Assembly (NCBI RefSeq): GCF_900108335.1
Contig: NZ_FNVT01000030.1
Span: 1-64,000, forward strand
DNA length: 64,000 nt
Direction: 5' to 3'
Source of the DNA: Nonomuraea solani
GTDB taxonomy: Bacteria; Actinomycetota; Actinomycetes; Streptosporangiales; Streptosporangiaceae
Part shown: piece by piece, positions 25,759 to 34,704 of the stretch
Numbering within the stretch: the first letter of the stretch is position 1
Layout: every line of letters begins with the position of its first letter
Notes under the pieces: generated by a model
Databases searched by the model: none
What the model was told of the DNA's origin: nothing
Seen by the model: the letters and a program-made list of their open reading frames with translations, nothing else
Translations under genes and position numbers: made by a program

Positions 25759-26430
25759 ATGAAGGTCGCCATCATCGGCGCGGGCCCCGGCATCGGCCTG
25801 GCGGTGGGCCGCCGGTTCGGCGCGGAGGGCTTCGAGGTGTCCCTGGTCGCCAGGAACCAGGACCGGCTGACGGCCCTGGCGGGGCAACTGGCCGCCGAAG
25901 GCATCAAGGCGGGCGCCCAGGCGGGCGACCTGACCGACGAGGCCTCGCTCACCCGCGCCCTCGACCGCATCGGCCCGGTGGACGTGCTGGTCTACAACGG
26001 GGCGGGCACGGCCAAGGCGCACACCCCCGTGCTGGAGACGACCAGGGTCAGCGCCCAGGACGCCTTCGACGGCGCGGTGCTGGGGGCGATCACGGCGGTC
26101 CGCGCGGTGCTCCCGGCGATGCTGGCGCGCGGGTCCGGCACGCTGCTGTTCACCACCGGCGTCTCGGCCGTCCACCCGCTGCCGTTCCTGGGCAACATCG
26201 GCGTCGCGGCGGCGGCCCTGCGCAACTACGCGCTGTCGCTGGCCGAGGTGCTGGGCGGGCGCGGGGTGCACGTGGGCCATGTCCCCATCTCCGCCGCCGT
26301 GCTGCCCGGCTCGCCCGCCTCACCGGAGGCCGTGGCGGACACGCACTGGCGCCTGCACACGGAGCGGGACCGTACCGAGGTGGTGCTCGGCGATCTGGAG
26401 ACGATCCGGGCGGCGATCGCGGCGCTCTAG
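25759..26430 (+). CDS. SDR-like protein with degenerate catalytic site
   Basis: 223 residues with a clear NAD(P)-binding Rossmann fold: IIGAGPGIGLAVGRRFG at the N-terminus and VDVLVYNGAG (NAG-type motif near 74-83). Aligning LGNIGVAAAALRNYALSLAE with the usual YxASKxAL helix puts Ile at the catalytic Tyr (about 147) and Ala at the catalytic Lys (about 151). It may therefore bind nucleotide without classical dehydrogenase activity. AAGGAG ribosome site; divergent from TetR and 16 nt before the DUF2071 gene, likely one operon. Confidence 0.85.
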   Translation: MKVAIIGAGPGIGLAVGRRFGAEGFEVSLVARNQDRLTALAGQLAAEGIKAGAQAGDLTDEASLTRALDRIGPVDVLVYNGAGTAKAHTPVLETTRVSAQDAFDGAVLGAITAVRAVLPAMLARGSGTLLFTTGVSAVHPLPFLGNIGVAAAALRNYALSLAEVLGGRGVHVGHVPISAAVLPGSPASPEAVADTHWRLHTERDRTEVVLGDLETIRAAIAAL

Positions 26431-26446
26431 ATCGTACGGTGGGGGC

Positions 26447-27229
26447 ATGAGCTTCGCCGGCACCCCGCGCCCGCGTCCCCGCTGGTTCCACGCCCAGACC
26501 GAGCTGGACGACTTCGCCATCGTCAGCTACCGCGTGGACGCCGACGCGCTGGCCCGGCACCTGCCCAGGGGGTTCGCCCCGATGAAGATGACCTTCGAGG
26601 ACGGCCCTGGCGCGCTGGTGTCCGCCGTCGCCTTCCGCGACCGGGACTTCCACTTCCGTTTCCTGCCGCAGGTGGGCATCGACTGCGGCCAGATCAACTA
26701 CCGGGCCTATGTCACCGCGCACGGCCGGCCGGGCGTCTGGTTCTTCGGCACCGCGCTCGACCATCCCGTCGTCGCGATCCCGCGGCACGTGTGGGGCATG
26801 CCGTGGCGGCGGGCCCGGATCAGCATCGAGGCGGACTGGGACGCCACTCCCGCCTGGTGGCGGCTGGAGGCGGGCACCGCCCATTGTGCGGCGGCCGAGC
26901 CGGACGAACCGCTCGCCCCGCTCGACGGCTTCACCGGCGAGACCGACTGGCTGGAGCGGCTCACCCATCCGACCCTGGGCTGGTATCGGCGCAGGGACGG
27001 GCGGGTGGGCACCTACAGCGTGTGGCATCCGGTGATGCGGCCGCGCCACCTGAGGGCGTCGGCCGCGAGGTTCCCCGTGTTCGAACGGCTGGGCCTGATC
27101 GAGCCGGGCACGCGGCCCCACTCGGTTCTGGCGCAGCCCAGCCTGCACTTCGACATCCACACGCCGCCGCGCCGGTTCGGCGCTCAGGGGCGGGCGGCGG
27201 GGTTCGGGCCGGGGTCCAGGACGGCATAG
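26447..27229 (+). CDS. DUF2071 (acetoacetate decarboxylase-like fold) protein
   Basis: 260 residues. The pattern VDADALARHLPRGFAPMKMT, followed by QINYRAYVTAHGRPGVWFFG and HVWGMPWRRARISIE, is that of DUF2071 (YqjF-like). The fold resembles acetoacetate decarboxylase, but function is unproven. The start follows GGTGGGGG, 16 nt after the SDR-like stop. The 3' end overlaps the convergent carboxyltransferase gene by 46 nt. Confidence 0.85.
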   Translation: MSFAGTPRPRPRWFHAQTELDDFAIVSYRVDADALARHLPRGFAPMKMTFEDGPGALVSAVAFRDRDFHFRFLPQVGIDCGQINYRAYVTAHGRPGVWFFGTALDHPVVAIPRHVWGMPWRRARISIEADWDATPAWWRLEAGTAHCAAAEPDEPLAPLDGFTGETDWLERLTHPTLGWYRRRDGRVGTYSVWHPVMRPRHLRASAARFPVFERLGLIEPGTRPHSVLAQPSLHFDIHTPPRRFGAQGRAAGFGPGSRTA

Positions 27230-28707
27230 GCGTCATGGACCCACTCCGTCAGGGCGGGGCGGGTCTCGGCCGGGTCGATGATGTCCTCCACCAGGAACGC
27301 CTCCGCGGTCCTGAACGGTGACCTGACAGCTTCCAGCCGTCCGGCGATCTCGGCCTTCAGCTCCGCGGCCCGCGGGCCCGCCTCCGCCAGCAGCCGTTTG
27401 AAGGCCACCTCCAGCCCGCCCTCGATCGGCAGCGAACCCCAGTCGCCGGACGGCCAGGCCACCCGCAGGCCGTAGCGGTCGTGCGGCCGGTGGGCGGCGC
27501 CGGCCACGCCGAAGACGCGGCGGACCAGGACCGACGCCCACGGGACCGTCGACTGGTACACCGCCGCCAGCGCGCGGGCGCCCCTCCTGATCGTGCCCGC
27601 CCGTTCCGCGGCCGTGCCGATGACGAACCCGGGCTGGTCGACGAGGTGGACGACCGGCAGGTGGAACGTCTCGGCCAGGTCGACGAAGCGGGCCGTCTTG
27701 TCCGCGCCCTGGGCCGTCATGCCGCCGCCGTAGACGCGCGGGTCGGAGGCCAGGACCGCCACCGGGTGACCGTCCAGGCGGGCCAGGGCGGTGATCACGG
27801 ACGGGGCGAAGCCGCGGGCCAGCTCCATCACCGTGCCCGTGTCGAAGACCAGGTCCAGGATCGCGCGCATGTCGTAGGGGCGGCGGCGGTCGCGGGGGAC
27901 GATGGCGCGCAGCTCTGCCGCCGTCCTGCCCGGGTCGTCGGCCGGGGCGGTGACCGGGGGCGGCTGCCAGGCGCTCTGCGGAAGGTACGACAGCACCCGC
28001 CTGACCAGCTCGAACGCCTCCTCCTCCGAGTCGGCCACCAGGTCGACGGTGCCGGCCGCCGCCACCGTACGCCAGCCGCCCAGCTCCTCCTTGCCGACGC
28101 TCTCCCCCATCCCCGCCTCCACCACGGCCGGGCCGGCGATGAAGACCTGCGACAGCCCCTTGACCATGATCGAGACGTGCGAGGTGACCAGCCGGGCCGC
28201 GCCGAGCCCGGCGACCGGGCCCAGGGCCAGGGCGATCACCGGGATCCTGCCCAGGTTGGCCACCACCTGGTCCCAGCCGGGGTTGTGCGGCACGTACGTG
28301 CGCCCGTACTCCTCCAGTTGCCTGACGCTGCCCCCGCCCCCGGTGCCGTCGATCAGCCTGATGAGCGGCGCCCGCATCTCGCCCGCCATGCGCTCGGCCA
28401 GCACCTGCTTCTCGTGGATGGCGGCGTCGGCCGCCCCGCCGCGCACGGTGAAGTCGTCGCCCGCCACGATCACCCGGCGCCCGGCCAGCCGGGCCCGGCC
28501 GATGATGACGTTCGACGGCGTGAAACCGTCGTCACCGGTGCGGCCGGTGAGCCCGCCCACCTCCCGCCAGTCGTCGGTCAGGGCGGCCAGGCGCTCGCGG
28601 ATGGTGAGGCGGCCGGTCGCGTGCTGGCGCGCGACCCGTTCCTCGCCTCCCATGCGCTCGGCCTGCTCTCTGCGGCGCCGCAGCTCGGCGAGTTCGGGGT
28701 CCCACAC
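27184..28707 (-). CDS. Acyl-CoA carboxylase carboxyltransferase (beta) subunit
   Basis: 507 residues of the PccB/AccD family, which transfers CO2 from carboxybiotin to an acyl-CoA. N-terminal domain: RLTIRERLAALTDDWREVGG and NVIIGRARLAGRRVIVAGDD; C-terminal domain: VMELARGFAPSVITALARLD, VHLVDQPGFVIGTAAERAG. GTG start behind GGGAG. No biotin carboxylase (alpha) gene is within the window, so it must pair with a subunit encoded elsewhere. The next gene, 40 nt away, encodes an AGPS-like flavoprotein transcribed in the same direction upstream of it. Confidence 0.93.
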   Translation of the reverse strand: MWDPELAELRRRREQAERMGGEERVARQHATGRLTIRERLAALTDDWREVGGLTGRTGDDGFTPSNVIIGRARLAGRRVIVAGDDFTVRGGAADAAIHEKQVLAERMAGEMRAPLIRLIDGTGGGGSVRQLEEYGRTYVPHNPGWDQVVANLGRIPVIALALGPVAGLGAARLVTSHVSIMVKGLSQVFIAGPAVVEAGMGESVGKEELGGWRTVAAAGTVDLVADSEEEAFELVRRVLSYLPQSAWQPPPVTAPADDPGRTAAELRAIVPRDRRRPYDMRAILDLVFDTGTVMELARGFAPSVITALARLDGHPVAVLASDPRVYGGGMTAQGADKTARFVDLAETFHLPVVHLVDQPGFVIGTAAERAGTIRRGARALAAVYQSTVPWASVLVRRVFGVAGAAHRPHDRYGLRVAWPSGDWGSLPIEGGLEVAFKRLLAEAGPRAAELKAEIAGRLEAVRSPFRTAEAFLVEDIIDPAETRPALTEWVHDAYAVLDPGPNPAARP

Positions 28708-28747
28708 GACGCGCTCCCATCGGTCGGCGTACCGGCTGGTCGGTATA

Positions 28748-30247
28748 TTAGATCAGCACGCCGGGATTCAGCAGGCCCGCCGGGTCCAGGGCGGTCTTGG
28801 CGGCCTTGAGCGCGAGGGCGAACGGGTCAGGCCGCTGCCGGTCGTAGAAGGGGCGGTGGTCGCGGCCCACGGCGTGGTGGTGGGTGATCGTGCCGCCCAT
28901 CCGCAGCACGGTCTCCGACAGGCGGCGTTTGAGGTCGTCCCACTGCTCCAGCTCGCCGCCCTTCACGGCGGGGACGACGATCGTGTAGTACGGCGCGGGC
29001 CCGTCGGGATAGACGAAGGCCAGCCGGCACGTCGTGCCCTCGTGCTCCGCCATGACCGCCTCGTGCAGGGCCATGAAACGGTCCCAGGTGACGGCCGTCT
29101 CGACGGTCTCGGCCAGCACCCCCAGCCCCGGGTACGCGTTGCGCAGGTACGGCATCCGCGTGAACGCCCCCTTCCACGCCTGGTCCTGCCGCGCCTCCCC
29201 GGCCACGCCCCCGTGCCACGCGACGATCTCCAGCGCCCGCGACATCCAGGCGTCCACGGGATGGTCGGCCGACTCGAAGCCGATGATGAGCACGGGGTTC
29301 CGGCCATCGCCGCCCGAGGTCAGCGCCGCCTCGCGGGCGTCCAGCAGCCGGCAGTTCGACGGGTGCAGCCCCGACTGTGCGAGGTCGTGCACGGCGGACA
29401 CCCCCGCCACCCATTCGGTGAACCGCACCGGCACCGAGACCTTGTGCACCGGCCGGCGGTGCACACGGATCCAGGCCCGGGTGATCACGCCGAGCGCGCC
29501 CTCCGAGCCGAGCAGCCAGCGGTCCGGCGACGGGCCCGCGCCGGAGCCGGGCAGCCGGCGCGACTCCCACGCCCCGGCGGGCGCGACGGCCCTGACGGAC
29601 TCCACCAGGTCGTCGATGTGGGTGTGCAGGGTGGCGAAATGCCCGCCCGCCCTGGTCGCGATCCAGCCGCCGAGCGTGGAGAACTCGTACGACTGCGGGA
29701 AGAACCGCAGTTGCAGCCCCTCGGGCAGCCCCGCGTTGATCTCGGGCCCCGTCGCGCCGGCCTCGACCAGCGCCGCCTGCGAGGTCTCGTCCACCTCCAC
29801 GATGCGGTTCATGCGCCGCAGGTCCAGGCAGAGGGAGGGCCCGTCGAAGCGGGATTCGACGCCGCCGACGACACTCGTCCCGCCGCCCCTGGGCACCACC
29901 GCCACCCCGTGGCCTGAGGCCCACTCCAGGGCCCGCTCGATGTCGTCCTCGTTCTCCGGCAGCGCCACCAGGTCGGGAGCGTTGGCGAAGTCGCCGCGGT
30001 AGGCGCGGATCAGGTCGCGGTAGGCCTGACCGTAGGTGCGCACGGCCCGCTCGAAGGGGTCGGCCGTGCAGAACGGCAGCGGGGGGACGTCGAGCCGGGG
30101 CGCGGGCAGCAGCGCCGGGGAGAACGGCACGGGCGGCTCCCAGGCGACCGGGTCGCCCAGCCCCGTGTGCTCGCTGAACAGCCGGGCGATCTCCCGTAGC
30201 TCGGACTCCTCCGGCTCTGGGCCCCATGCCCAGTGACTTGTCGGCAT
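28748..30247 (-). CDS. FAD-linked oxidase, alkyl-DHAP synthase-like
   Basis: 499 residues. The PCMH-type FAD domain (DLVALPENEDDIERALEWAS, VAVVPRGGGTSVVGGVESRF) is followed by a C-terminal substrate cap; the terminal HHHAVGRDHRPFYDRQRPDP resembles the His-rich tail of alkyldihydroxyacetone-phosphate synthase (AGPS), which makes ether lipids, where the HHHxVGxxH element is catalytic. The N-terminal WGWG-type element reads HWAWGP. An ether-lipid or related alkyl-transfer role is plausible. Likely cotranscribed with the downstream carboxyltransferase. Confidence 0.88.
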   Translation of the reverse strand: MPTSHWAWGPEPEESELREIARLFSEHTGLGDPVAWEPPVPFSPALLPAPRLDVPPLPFCTADPFERAVRTYGQAYRDLIRAYRGDFANAPDLVALPENEDDIERALEWASGHGVAVVPRGGGTSVVGGVESRFDGPSLCLDLRRMNRIVEVDETSQAALVEAGATGPEINAGLPEGLQLRFFPQSYEFSTLGGWIATRAGGHFATLHTHIDDLVESVRAVAPAGAWESRRLPGSGAGPSPDRWLLGSEGALGVITRAWIRVHRRPVHKVSVPVRFTEWVAGVSAVHDLAQSGLHPSNCRLLDAREAALTSGGDGRNPVLIIGFESADHPVDAWMSRALEIVAWHGGVAGEARQDQAWKGAFTRMPYLRNAYPGLGVLAETVETAVTWDRFMALHEAVMAEHEGTTCRLAFVYPDGPAPYYTIVVPAVKGGELEQWDDLKRRLSETVLRMGGTITHHHAVGRDHRPFYDRQRPDPFALALKAAKTALDPAGLLNPGVLI

Positions 30248-30266
30248 GGGACGATTTTTATCCCGA

Positions 30267-30659
30267 TCAGAGCCTGTAGTCGAAGGTGTAGGAATGTCCG
30301 CCGTCGGGGGCGATGAGGATGTCCATCTCGCCGCGCAGGCCGCGCAGCTCTCCCGTCGCCGAGCCGGGGACGACCCGGACGCGCAGCGACTGCTCGCCCG
30401 CGTCGCTCATGGCGTCGTGCTGGACGACGAAGGCGCCGGTGCGCCCGTCGAGGGTTCCGTCGATGCGCTCCAGGGCGACGTACGAGCGCGAGTCCTCCTC
30501 CGGGGTGCTCGCCACCAGCATGGTCACGAGGCTGGTGGCGGTCAGGTCGCCGTGGAAGGTCTTGGTCAGCGTCACGAGGCCGAGCGTGACGCCGTCGCGG
30601 TCGTCATAGGAGGGCTGGGGTGTCCAGCCGGCGGTGTCGAAGGTTCCCTTGGCGGTCAT
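30267..30659 (-). CDS. DUF3224 domain protein
   Basis: 130 residues. A small beta-barrel protein: KGTFDTAGWTPQPSYDDRDG, LTKTFHGDLTATSLVTMLVA, RTGAFVVQHDAMSDAGEQSL and TGELRGLRGEMDI define DUF3224 (allene oxide cyclase-like barrel). Function unknown. The Met used is the third codon of MVAMTAKG; starting three codons earlier is possible. Downstream of the F420-type oxidoreductase gene with a 36-nt gap containing a small inverted repeat. Confidence 0.85.
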   Translation of the reverse strand: MTAKGTFDTAGWTPQPSYDDRDGVTLGLVTLTKTFHGDLTATSLVTMLVASTPEEDSRSYVALERIDGTLDGRTGAFVVQHDAMSDAGEQSLRVRVVPGSATGELRGLRGEMDILIAPDGGHSYTFDYRL

Positions 30660-30678
30660 GGCGACCATCGTGGCAGGC

Positions 30679-30703
30679 GTACCTGTCAGGTTCTGTCAGG
30701 TAC
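30679..30703. promoter_or_regulatory. Inverted repeat GTACCTG-N11-CAGGTAC
   Basis: Perfect 7-bp arms with an 11-bp centre that itself repeats CCTGACAG on the minus strand. Lies between the LLM oxidoreductase stop and the DUF3224 start, so it may be an operator for the latter or a short hairpin. Confidence 0.4.
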
Positions 30704-31520
30704 CGGCGAGCTTTTCCACGACGGGTGCGAAGGCGTCCATGAACTGGGCGTTCACCGACACGTACGAGATTCCGAGCCGGTCTCTGCGGCGGCGTAGCGT
30801 GTCGGCCATCTCCTGCGGCGAGCCCGTGAGAATGCCGACGCCGCTGCTGCCGAAGCGGCTGACCGCCCACTCGGGCGGCTCGCCCCCGGCGCACGCCAGG
30901 TTCAGGTTGAGCTCCAGGCCGTTGAAGCGGTCGCCGGCCAGTTCGTACAGTTCGTCCAGCTTGGCGGTGAGCTGCTCCTCGGTGTGGTGCGGCGGGACGC
31001 CGAGCGCGATCGTGTCCGCCTTCTCCGAGGCCAACCTGAGCAGCCGGGGCCCGGCGGCGGCCACCATGACGCGCACGTCCTTCACCGCGTCGATGGTCTG
31101 GGACACCCGCTCGATGCGCCGGCCCGGCGTGCCGAAGTCGACGCCGAGGGCGGCCGCGTCCTGCTCGGCGCCCGGCCGTCCAGCGCCGAGGCCCAGCTCG
31201 AACCGGCCACCGGTGAGCGTCCGCAGCGTGCCGGTATCCCAGGCGACTGCCTCGGGGGTGCGCAGGGCGGCGTTCAGGACGAACGTGCCGACGCGCAGGG
31301 TCGTCGTGGCCGTCGCCGCCACGGCGGCGGCGGTGAACGGCGACAGAGTGCCCAGCGTGTCGGGCACCAGCAGGGTGGCGTAGCCCAGGCTCTCGGCGCG
31401 GCGGGCCAGCTCGGGCCACGAGGGAGCGCTGCCGGCGGAGTCGGCGGCATCATGGCGACCGAGCCGCGCGGAGCGTGGAAAAGCAGACACTGCGCCGAAT
31501 CTGAACGGGTGATCGGTCAT
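30696..31520 (-). CDS. LLM class F420-dependent oxidoreductase
   Basis: 274 residues of the luciferase-like monooxygenase superfamily. FRFGAVSAFPRSARLGRHDA at the N-terminus, WPELARRAESLGYATLLVPD and the flavin phosphate region GGRFELGLGAGRPGAEQDAA match the F420-dependent TIGR03621 type. It would transfer hydride to or from coenzyme F420 on an unknown substrate. I start at Met of MTDHPF; 12 upstream codons add only an Arg-rich stretch. Confidence 0.9.
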   Translation of the reverse strand: MTDHPFRFGAVSAFPRSARLGRHDAADSAGSAPSWPELARRAESLGYATLLVPDTLGTLSPFTAAAVAATATTTLRVGTFVLNAALRTPEAVAWDTGTLRTLTGGRFELGLGAGRPGAEQDAAALGVDFGTPGRRIERVSQTIDAVKDVRVMVAAAGPRLLRLASEKADTIALGVPPHHTEEQLTAKLDELYELAGDRFNGLELNLNLACAGGEPPEWAVSRFGSSGVGILTGSPQEMADTLRRRRDRLGISYVSVNAQFMDAFAPVVEKLAGT

Positions 31521-31611
31521 GCGTTCAACGATGTCCGACGGCCGGGCCCGGCACATCGTCCCCCGGACCGGTGGCCCGCTACATCCGGGGGCGCAAGCCC
31601 CCGGTCGTCCC

Positions 31612-32820
31612 CTACTCCCCCAGAAGTACGCCGGTGAAGTCGCTGCCGAACTTGCCCTCAGGGTCGAGGCGGCGCACCAGCGCGCGGAAGCGGTCGGGGC
31701 AGGCGGGCCGGCGGGTGAACAGCTTGCCCCAGTGCGGCCGCGGCTCGAACGGCGCCAGCGTCGCCTCCACCAGCTCCAGCACCGGCATCACCGAGGCGAC
31801 GTCACGGATCCAGGTGAAGTGGATGCCCACGCTGTCGCGGCCCTGGAAGGGGCTCAGCCACAGGTCGTCGGCGGCCACGGAGCGGATCTCGGAGATCTGC
31901 AGGACCGGGCGGATGCGGTCGCCGATCGCGAACAGCTCGCGCAGCGCCTTGACCGCGTGCTCCCTGGGCACGATCAGCTCCGACTGCAGCTCGTCGCCCG
32001 CGCCGCTGGGCGGGAAGTCGGGGCGAAAGTGCGGCAGGCGCTCGAACCAGGGGCCGGGCACGCCGAGCTGGACCGTGCAACTGTCGGCGGGCATGGCCGG
32101 CAGCGGGTGGCGGGGGCCGTCCGCCGGGGTGGTGCCGTACCAGTCGGGGTCGGTCAGCTCCTCCGCGCGCTTCACCCAGACGCGGGTGTCGCGGTAGTCG
32201 GTGAAGAGGCTGACGCTGTAGCCGCTGGACATGATGGCGTCGAAGTCGGCGAGCGCGTCCGCGGACAGGCCCTCGCGGACGTACTGGCGCAGCTCGAACG
32301 CGGGCACCAGGTCGAGGGTGAGCGAGGTGACGATGCCGAGAGCGCCCAGCGACACCACCGCGCCGGGGAAGTCGGCGTCCCCGCGCGAGAGCGACAGGGT
32401 CGAGCCGTCAGCGGTGACCAGGTCGAGGCCGGACACGGCGGCCGCCAGGCTCTGTACGGCGTCGCCGGAGCCGTGCGTACCCGTCGCGACCGAGCCCGCG
32501 ATGGAGATGTGCGGCAACGAGGCCATGTTGGCCAGCGCGAACCCGGCCTCGTGCAGCAGCGGCGCGAGCCGCGCGTACGTCATGCCCGCCCCGACGCGCA
32601 CCTTCGACGCGGCGGCGTCGATCTCGACCAGGTCCGGCAGCCGGTCGAGCACCACGAGGTCACCGGTGGTGTCGGCGACGTGGTTGAAGGAGTGCCCGCT
32701 GCCCAGGGCCCGCACCCGGGGGCTGTTCGCCACGAGTCGCCGAAGCTCGTCGAGCGAGGTCGGATGGTGCACTTCTTTCGCGCGAAATGTGGTGTTTCCA
32801 GCCCAATTGGTCAGCGTCAC
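31612..32820 (-). CDS. Alditol/xylitol oxidase-like FAD enzyme
   Basis: 402 residues, close in length and pattern to Streptomyces alditol oxidase AldO, which oxidises xylitol/sorbitol with O2 to the aldose and H2O2. Begins WAGNTTFRAKEVHHPTSLDE; RALGSGHSFNHVADT places the covalent flavin His at about residue 43. LPHISIAGSVATGTHGSGD completes the FAD site, and the C-terminal half is the D-arabinono-lactone oxidase domain ending GKFGSDFTGVLLGE. It lies 0.4 kb from the arabinose operon; oxidation of an arabinitol-like polyol is an attractive but unproven link. Confidence 0.92.
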   Translation of the reverse strand: MTLTNWAGNTTFRAKEVHHPTSLDELRRLVANSPRVRALGSGHSFNHVADTTGDLVVLDRLPDLVEIDAAASKVRVGAGMTYARLAPLLHEAGFALANMASLPHISIAGSVATGTHGSGDAVQSLAAAVSGLDLVTADGSTLSLSRGDADFPGAVVSLGALGIVTSLTLDLVPAFELRQYVREGLSADALADFDAIMSSGYSVSLFTDYRDTRVWVKRAEELTDPDWYGTTPADGPRHPLPAMPADSCTVQLGVPGPWFERLPHFRPDFPPSGAGDELQSELIVPREHAVKALRELFAIGDRIRPVLQISEIRSVAADDLWLSPFQGRDSVGIHFTWIRDVASVMPVLELVEATLAPFEPRPHWGKLFTRRPACPDRFRALVRRLDPEGKFGSDFTGVLLGE

Positions 32821-32899
32821 GGCATTACCTTCCCACAGCTTCGCCTTGTCAGTCCGGTCGGGTACCGCTAGTTTCAGGTGCCGCTGACGGAGGTGTGCC

Positions 32900-33253
32900 G
32901 TGCTCTATTTGTCCCAGGCCGCCGGCCTGGTCACGCTCGTGCTCTGGCTCTACTGCCTCTTCGACGTGATCACCACACCGGACACGCTCTGCCGCAACCT
33001 GCCGAAACTGGGCTGGCTGATCGTCGTGATCCTGGTCCCGCTGTTCGGCTCGCTGCTCTGGCTGATCGCGGGGCGGCCCGCGCGTGCCCCGCAGAACGCC
33101 ACGCAGCCGAGCGCGTTCCCCGAATACGACCGTCCCGGCCGGTTCGCCGCCGCTAATCCGGACGACGACGAGGAGTTCCTGCGCCGCTGCCGCGAGCGCG
33201 CCGAGGAGCAGCGCAGGAACGCCCCCAAGAAGCCTCCGGAAGAGGAGGGCTAG
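32900..33253 (+). CDS. PLDc_N domain small membrane protein
   Basis: 117 residues with GTG start. Two TM helices: LYLSQAAGLVTLVLWLYCLF and LGWLIVVILVPLFGSLLWLI, joined by DVITTPDTLCRNLPK, as in the phospholipase D-nuclease N-terminal family found in many actinobacterial membrane proteins. The C-terminal 55 residues are charged and probably disordered or helical (EFLRRCRERAEEQRRN). Faces the araA gene and overlaps its stop by 4 nt. Confidence 0.85.
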   Translation: MLYLSQAAGLVTLVLWLYCLFDVITTPDTLCRNLPKLGWLIVVILVPLFGSLLWLIAGRPARAPQNATQPSAFPEYDRPGRFAAANPDDDEEFLRRCRERAEEQRRNAPKKPPEEEG

Positions 33254-34704
33254 AAGCCCTGGGCCAGGCGGTAGTACGCCTGGTTCCAGCGCAGCTCCTT
33301 GGCGAACCGCTCGGTCGTGGTCTCGGCGTCGATGACCACCAGCTCCACGCCCAGCATGTCGGCGAAGTCGGTCAGCTCGTCGCGGCCGACGACCTGCGAC
33401 AGCACCGTGTGGTGCGGCGCGCCGGCGGTGAGCCACGACTCGGTCGACGTACGCAGGTTCGGGTGCGGGCGCCACACGGCGCGGGCCACCGGAAGCTTGG
33501 GCAGCGGCTCGGGCGGCGACACGATGTCGATCTCGTTGGCCACCAGGCGGAACCGGTCGCCCATGTCGGCCAGGCCGACCACGATGCCGGGTCCGGGCTC
33601 GGCGTCGAACACGAGCCTGACCGGGTCCTCCCGGCCGCCGATGCCCAGCGGGTGGATCTCGCACGACGGCGTCCCGGCCGCGATGGACGGGCAGACCTCC
33701 AGCATGTGCGCGCCCAGGATGAGCTCCTGGCCGGGCGTCAGGTGGTAGGTGTAGTCCTCCATGAACGAGGTGCCGCCGGGCGCCATGGCCTTGAGGGTGC
33801 GCAGGAGGACCGAGGTCTTCCAGTCGCCCTCGCCGCCGAAGCCGTAGCCGTCGGCCATGAGCCGCTGCACGGCCAGGCCGGGAAGCTGGCGCAGGCCGCC
33901 GAGGTCCTCGAAGTTCGTGGTGAACGCCTTGAAGCCGCCCGCCTCCAGGAAGCCGCGCAGGCCCAGCTCGATCCTGGCCGCGTAGCGCAACGACTCGTTG
34001 CGCTCGCCGAGCAGCTCGGGAGCGACGGTGTACTGCTCGGCGTACTCCTTGACCAGCGCCGTCACGTCGGCCTCGGAGGCCGCGTCCACGACCTCGACCA
34101 GGTCGTTGACGCCGTAGGTGTTGACGGAGACGCCGAAGCGGAGCTGCGCCTCGACCTTGTCGCCCTCGGTGACGGCCACGTCGCGCATGTTGTCGCCGAA
34201 GCGGGCCAGCTTCAGCGTGCGCACCTCGGCCAGGCCCTTGGCGGCGCGCTCCCACGTCAGGATGCGCTCGCCCACGGCCGGGTCGCTGACGTGCCCGGCC
34301 ACGGTCTTGCGCGGCACGCCGAGCCGGGTCTGGATGTGCCCGAACTCGCGGTCGCCGTGCGCGGCCTGGTTGAGGTTCATGAAGTCCATGTCGATGGAGC
34401 TCCACGGCAGCTCGACATTGGCCTGCGTGTGCAGGTGCAGCAGCGGCTTGCGCAGCGCGTCGAGCCCGGCGATCCACATCTTCGCCGGGGAGAAGGTGTG
34501 CATCCACGCGATCACGCCGGCGCACGAGTCGTCGGCGTTCGCTTCGAGCATCACCCGCCGGATGGCCGCGGCGTCGGTCAGCACGGGCTTCCACTCCACC
34601 GCGAGGGGGAGCTGCTCGGCGATCCGCTGGGACTGCTCGGCCACCTGGTTCAGGGTGTCCTCGCCGTACAGTCCCTGGCTGCCGGTCAGAAACCAGATCT
34701 TCAA
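33250..34704 (-). CDS. araA: L-arabinose isomerase
   Basis: 484 residues, normal family length. Converts L-arabinose to L-ribulose, first step of the isomerase pathway. N-terminus KIWFLTGSQGLYGEDTLNQV is diagnostic, with AWMHTFSPAKMWIAGL, GVPRKTVAGHV, and MVAD-type segment SFMEDYTYHLTPGQELILGA around the metal-binding Glu/His. Start is TTG, placed 7 nt after AGAGGAG and overlapping the araD stop (TTGA); nothing upstream in frame resembles AraA. Last gene of the araB-araD-araA run. Confidence 0.97.
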   Translation of the reverse strand: MKIWFLTGSQGLYGEDTLNQVAEQSQRIAEQLPLAVEWKPVLTDAAAIRRVMLEANADDSCAGVIAWMHTFSPAKMWIAGLDALRKPLLHLHTQANVELPWSSIDMDFMNLNQAAHGDREFGHIQTRLGVPRKTVAGHVSDPAVGERILTWERAAKGLAEVRTLKLARFGDNMRDVAVTEGDKVEAQLRFGVSVNTYGVNDLVEVVDAASEADVTALVKEYAEQYTVAPELLGERNESLRYAARIELGLRGFLEAGGFKAFTTNFEDLGGLRQLPGLAVQRLMADGYGFGGEGDWKTSVLLRTLKAMAPGGTSFMEDYTYHLTPGQELILGAHMLEVCPSIAAGTPSCEIHPLGIGGREDPVRLVFDAEPGPGIVVGLADMGDRFRLVANEIDIVSPPEPLPKLPVARAVWRPHPNLRTSTESWLTAGAPHHTVLSQVVGRDELTDFADMLGVELVVIDAETTTERFAKELRWNQAYYRLAQGF

